Position numbers and translations under genes: made by a program. A stretch of 64,000 nucleotides of DNA from Paraburkholderia sabiae (GTDB taxonomy: Bacteria; Pseudomonadota; Gammaproteobacteria; Burkholderiales; Burkholderiaceae). The notes under the pieces were generated by a model, which was not told where the DNA came from, did no database searches, and worked only from the letters and a program-made list of their open reading frames with translations. The stretch covers positions 1,054,001 through 1,118,000 of the forward strand of contig NZ_CP125295.1 of NCBI RefSeq assembly GCF_030412785.1, read 5' to 3'. The first letter of the stretch is position 1. Each line of letters starts with the position of its first letter. Positions 62,745 through 64,000 of the stretch are shown here, piece by piece.

Positions 62745-64000
62745 TCAGGCAGGCAAGCGCGACAGTTGTGCGGTCAGCTTGCCAATCGTGGTCTGGTATT
62801 CTGCCAGCCTTTTTTGCTCCTGCTCAACGACCGCCGGCGGTGCTTTTGCAACAAAACTCTCGTTCTGGAGCTTGGCGTTACATTTCGAAACTTCTGCGTT
62901 CAATCTCGCGATTTCTTTTGACAGTCGCTCGCGTTCCGCTGCGACATCGATTTCCACTTTCAGAACGAGCTTGTCCGTACCAACAATAGCAATTGGCGCG
63001 CCATGTGCCTGCGCATCCAGCGTCGCTTCGTCCGCGATGATCTGCACCTCGGACAAACGCGCCAACGCCTGCGCGTAAGGTGCGAACGACGCGAGACGCT
63101 CCGCGTTGCCCGTCACCAGCAGCGGCACCTTCGTCGCCGGCGACAGGCTCATCTCGCCGCGCAGGTTCCGGCATGCATCGATCACGGCTTTCAGATCGGC
63201 GGCCCATTGCTCGGCCGATTCGTCGATCTTGCCCGCTTCGGCGAGCGGGTAGGGCTGCGTCATGATCGACGCTTCGCCTTCCGCCTTGCCTTCCGGGTAC
63301 TTCGCCGCGAGCGGCGCCACCTTCTGCCACAACGCTTCCGTAATAAAAGGAATCACCGGGTGCGCGAGACGCAGCACCGTTTCGAGCACACGCAGCAGCG
63401 TGCGGCGCGTGGCGCGCTGCTGCTCGGGCGTGCCCGTCTGGATCTGCACCTTCGCAAGTTCGAGATACCAGTCACAGTATTCGTCCCATACGAACTTGTA
63501 TAGGGCGTTCGCCACATTGTCGAAGCGATAGTCGGCAAAGCCTTTTTCGACTTCCGTTTCGACGCGCTGAAGCAGCGACACGATCCAGCGGTCGGCCTGC
63601 GAGAAGTCCGTGTAGCCGCCCGGGCCGCAATCGCCCGGCTGGCACGCGCCCGGCTTCGAGAAGCCGCAGTCGTGGCCTTCGCAGTTCATCAGCACGAAGC
63701 GCGTCGCGTTCCACAGCTTGTTGCAGAAGTTGCGATAGCCTTCGCAGCGTGCAAGGTCGAAGTTGACGTTGCGGCCGAGCGTGGCCATCGACGCCATCGT
63801 GAAGCGCAGCGCGTCCGTACCGAACGCGGGGATGCCGTCGGGGAATTCCTTGCGCGTCTTCTTTTCGATCGACGCGGCCTGCTTCGGATTCATCAGGCCC
63901 GTCGTGCGCTTCGCGACGAGCGCGTCGAGACCGATGCCGTCGACGATATCGATCGGGTCGAGCGTGTTGCCCTTGCTCTTCGACATCTTCTGGCCTTCGG
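62745..64000 (-). CDS. valS: Valine--tRNA ligase, C-terminal part (runs off the window)
   Basis: The last 418 codons of a class I synthetase, open to the window edge. At its upstream end [23 protein letters not shown] carries the KMSKS motif. [27 protein letters not shown] leads into the helical anticodon-binding domain. The final ~70 residues ([27 protein letters not shown]) form the coiled-coil tRNA-binding arm specific to ValRS. The HIGH-containing N-terminal part is outside the window. Confidence 0.97.
   Translation of the reverse strand, partial: EGQKMSKSKGNTLDPIDIVDGIGLDALVAKRTTGLMNPKQAASIEKKTRKEFPDGIPAFGTDALRFTMASMATLGRNVNFDLARCEGYRNFCNKLWNATRFVLMNCEGHDCGFSKPGACQPGDCGPGGYTDFSQADRWIVSLLQRVETEVEKGFADYRFDNVANALYKFVWDEYCDWYLELAKVQIQTGTPEQQRATRRTLLRVLETVLRLAHPVIPFITEALWQKVAPLAAKYPEGKAEGEASIMTQPYPLAEAGKIDESAEQWAADLKAVIDACRNLRGEMSLSPATKVPLLVTGNAERLASFAPYAQALARLSEVQIIADEATLDAQAHGAPIAIVGTDKLVLKVEIDVAAERERLSKEIARLNAEVSKCNAKLQNESFVAKAPPAVVEQEQKRLAEYQTTIGKLTAQLSRLPA

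Overview
The window is chromosomal DNA of a high-GC beta-proteobacterium of the Burkholderia/Paraburkholderia group. This is judged from gene order (pstSCAB-phoU-phoBR followed by ppx/ppk and an OlsB-like gene), protein style and codon use; no rRNA is present to settle genus. It reads as ordinary core chromosome with no phage, transposase, integrase or CRISPR array, plus four copies of a large palindromic intergenic element.

Layout. 1-6915: the phosphate-starvation operon pstS-pstC-pstA-pstB-phoU-phoB-phoR. 6927-7580: palindromic element A. 7586-11435: divergent ppx and ppk with a Pho-box-like site between them. 11448-12074: element B. 12081-13520: olsB (phosphorus-free ornithine lipid) and sixA. 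13769-21231: tRNA-Pro, small membrane proteins and a small lipoprotein, a DUF2288-like gene overlapping a MATE exporter, a candidate small RNA (17161-17250), a LysM/LytM lipoprotein, an aldose epimerase-like protein, a candidate 28-residue protein, uppP and tRNA-Arg. 21434-31692: secreted acid phosphatase divergent from a di-haem peroxidase, surface-antigen-like protein, Nudix hydrolase, amino-acid binding protein, glnS, gamma-glutamyltransferase and a small hydrolase. 31769-45474: class III CoA-transferase, alaS, LysR/MFS pair, threonine aldolase, Nudix, iron alcohol dehydrogenase, thioesterase and a branched-chain-type ABC transporter (livHMGF order) without a binding protein. 45694-47850: a lipoprotein made of two tandem copies of one domain, then element C (47858-48517). 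48526-60735: a complete-looking myo-inositol island: binding protein-permease-ATPase-iolC-iolD-iolE-iolB on the minus strand, divergent from an RpiR regulator, iolG and a second Gfo/Idh/MocA dehydrogenase. 60847-64000: a TusA-like protein, element D, galU and the 3' part of valS.

How the parts work together. The first 13 kb is a phosphate-economy district: high-affinity uptake (Pst), sensing (PhoU/PhoR/PhoB), polyphosphate storage and mobilisation (Ppk/Ppx) and probably phosphorus-free membrane lipid (OlsB). The inositol island supplies import, oxidation (IolG), dehydration (IolE), ring opening (IolD), isomerisation (IolB) and kinase plus aldolase (IolC fusion), with GGAA-N6-TTCC-type operators in the divergent promoter; only the semialdehyde dehydrogenase (IolA/MmsA) is missing here.

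The least explained feature is the set of four ~590-660 bp palindromic elements. All four lie between the stop codons of convergent genes, within 5-12 nt of those stops wherever the ends are intact, and the last part of the neighbouring genes uses codons unlike the rest of the window.
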